DNA from: an uncultured Flavobacteriales bacterium
GTDB taxonomy: Bacteria; Bacteroidota; Bacteroidia; Flavobacteriales; Crocinitomicaceae
Length of the DNA stretch: 64,000 nucleotides
Assembly: GCA_946479985.1 (NCBI GenBank)
Contig: CAMLIF010000003.1
Span: 1-64,000, forward strand
Direction: 5' to 3'
Below the pieces are notes generated by a model. That model saw only the letters and a program-made list of their open reading frames with translations. It was not told the origin of the DNA and ran no database searches. This document shows positions 63,415 to 64,000 of the stretch, in pieces. Both the position numbers and the translations under genes were made by a program. Every line of letters begins with the position of its first letter. Positions within the stretch are counted from its first letter, which is position 1.

Positions 63415-64000
63415 CTAAAACTGCGTATATTTGATAATTAACTTTGGTTTTGACTTGTAAGAAGATCCGGCACCGTTGAACACAATGCGTTCAGCAGAAG
63501 CTCCGAAATAATACGGATTAAGGAAGAGTCCCTCGTTTTCAGATTCACCGTCTACAATACTTTGGACGTAATTTTTGATGTCAATGACATAGCGCTTTTC
63601 TTCACCTTGATAAGTGGTAGTACCATAGGCTGCATAATTGTCAGTTTCAATCAGCACATTTAATGAGGTACTTGGGTAATAATCATTACCTGTTTGATAT
63701 GCAACAGGAAGAACGAGCAGTGCCTGATGGATAATGCAGTTTTTCGGTAAATCCTTGATATAAGGAAACTCAACTACAGCGCGCGATTCAAATGCCTGGG
63801 CGTAAAATTGCGTTAATCCGTTGTTGTGATCATTAATTACATCGGCCACGTGATAATTGTTATTATTAACATCCACTTCGTTATAGTCGGCACAATCACT
63901 ACCAATTACAATGTTGAAACTGTATTGCGTTGTATCGCCTTGAATCTTATAATAAAAAGTTACCCCGGATTTATTACTGTTCAAATCAAAATAGAGGATG
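63415..64000 (-). CDS. DUF4270 family protein, 5' end outside window
   Basis: The C-terminal 194 residues of a longer gene; the frame stays open to base 64000 and no start is visible. The sequence ILYFDLNSNKSGVTFYYK, EFPYIKDLPKNCIIHQALLV, VIDIKNYVQSIVDG and the closing GAGSSYKSKPKLIIKYTQF are the C-terminal signature of Bacteroidota DUF4270 proteins, secreted or lipid-anchored beta-sandwich proteins of about 450-550 residues. I recall DUF4270 genes next to glmS in several genomes of this phylum, as here. Their function is unknown. Confidence 0.82.
   Translation of the reverse strand, partial: ILYFDLNSNKSGVTFYYKIQGDTTQYSFNIVIGSDCADYNEVDVNNNNYHVADVINDHNNGLTQFYAQAFESRAVVEFPYIKDLPKNCIIHQALLVLPVAYQTGNDYYPSTSLNVLIETDNYAAYGTTTYQGEEKRYVIDIKNYVQSIVDGESENEGLFLNPYYFGASAERIVFNGAGSSYKSKPKLIIKYTQF

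Overview
The window is about 64 kb of AT-rich chromosome from a member of the Bacteroidota, most likely a flavobacterial or Crocinitomicaceae-type organism (Fluviicola-like; this placement is inference from gene content). The supporting signs are two secreted proteins with type IX secretion (T9SS) type B C-terminal domains, a PorP/SprF protein, a TonB-dependent receptor with a carboxypeptidase-like N-terminal domain, LytTR regulators, Bacteroidota-only families (DUF2480, DUF3098, DUF4270), the gene order ftsX-DUF3098-uppP-truB-queA, and several perfect matches to the Bacteroidota -7 promoter element TAnnTTTG. Shine-Dalgarno sequences are not evident.

Layout. 1-1101: right edge of an integrated element, with a tyrosine recombinase gene running off the left end and a 3' piece of tRNA-Gln(TTG) followed by what looks like the tRNA's own terminator. 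1.2-5.1 kb: a loosely packed accessory stretch with a small orphan gene, a gene remnant, a GT39-type glycosyltransferase, a 42-residue zinc-ribbon protein, a 16-unit 21-bp tandem array and a conserved protein of unknown function. 5.3-24.7 kb: mostly cell-surface genes, including T9SS cargo, PorP/SprF, OmpA-family proteins, a 1577-residue barrel plus Ig-repeat protein, a VWA/TonB-plug fusion and an FGE-like lipoprotein, interrupted by the iron-sulfur pair apbC-nifU. 24.8-25.6 kb: a two-gene unit resembling an ADP-ribosyltransferase-type toxin with its antitoxin. 25.7-30.8 kb: a five-gene operon (TonB receptor, flavodoxin-fold oxidoreductase, DUF3995, LytS-type kinase, LytTR regulator).

31-35 kb is housekeeping (queA, truB, uppP, DUF3098, ftsX). 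35-41 kb holds a YceI protein, aspartate kinase and a TPR histidine kinase/LytTR pair. 41.6-45.4 kb has idi, a photolyase, DUF2480 and a RES-Xre toxin-antitoxin pair with an inverted repeat upstream. 45.5-49.8 kb encodes two secreted amidohydrolase proteins containing three amidohydrolase-like domains, of which only one keeps the metal-binding HxH. 50-58 kb carries a b-type/c-type cytochrome pair, hflX, a lycopene cyclase, and an overlapping operon of RND exporter, rmlA and polyprenyl synthetase. 58-64 kb has a secreted S9 peptidase, tandem paralogues of a Cys-rich-motif membrane protein, glmS, and a DUF4270 gene that runs off the right end.

Idi, the polyprenyl synthetase and the lycopene cyclase together suggest a carotenoid producer, and the nearby photolyase fits a light-exposed lifestyle. 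The parts least explained by known biology are the helically phased 21-bp array, the barrel-plus-Ig giant protein, the small ART-like toxin-antitoxin module, the receptor/flavodoxin/two-component operon, and the tandem Cys-motif membrane proteins.
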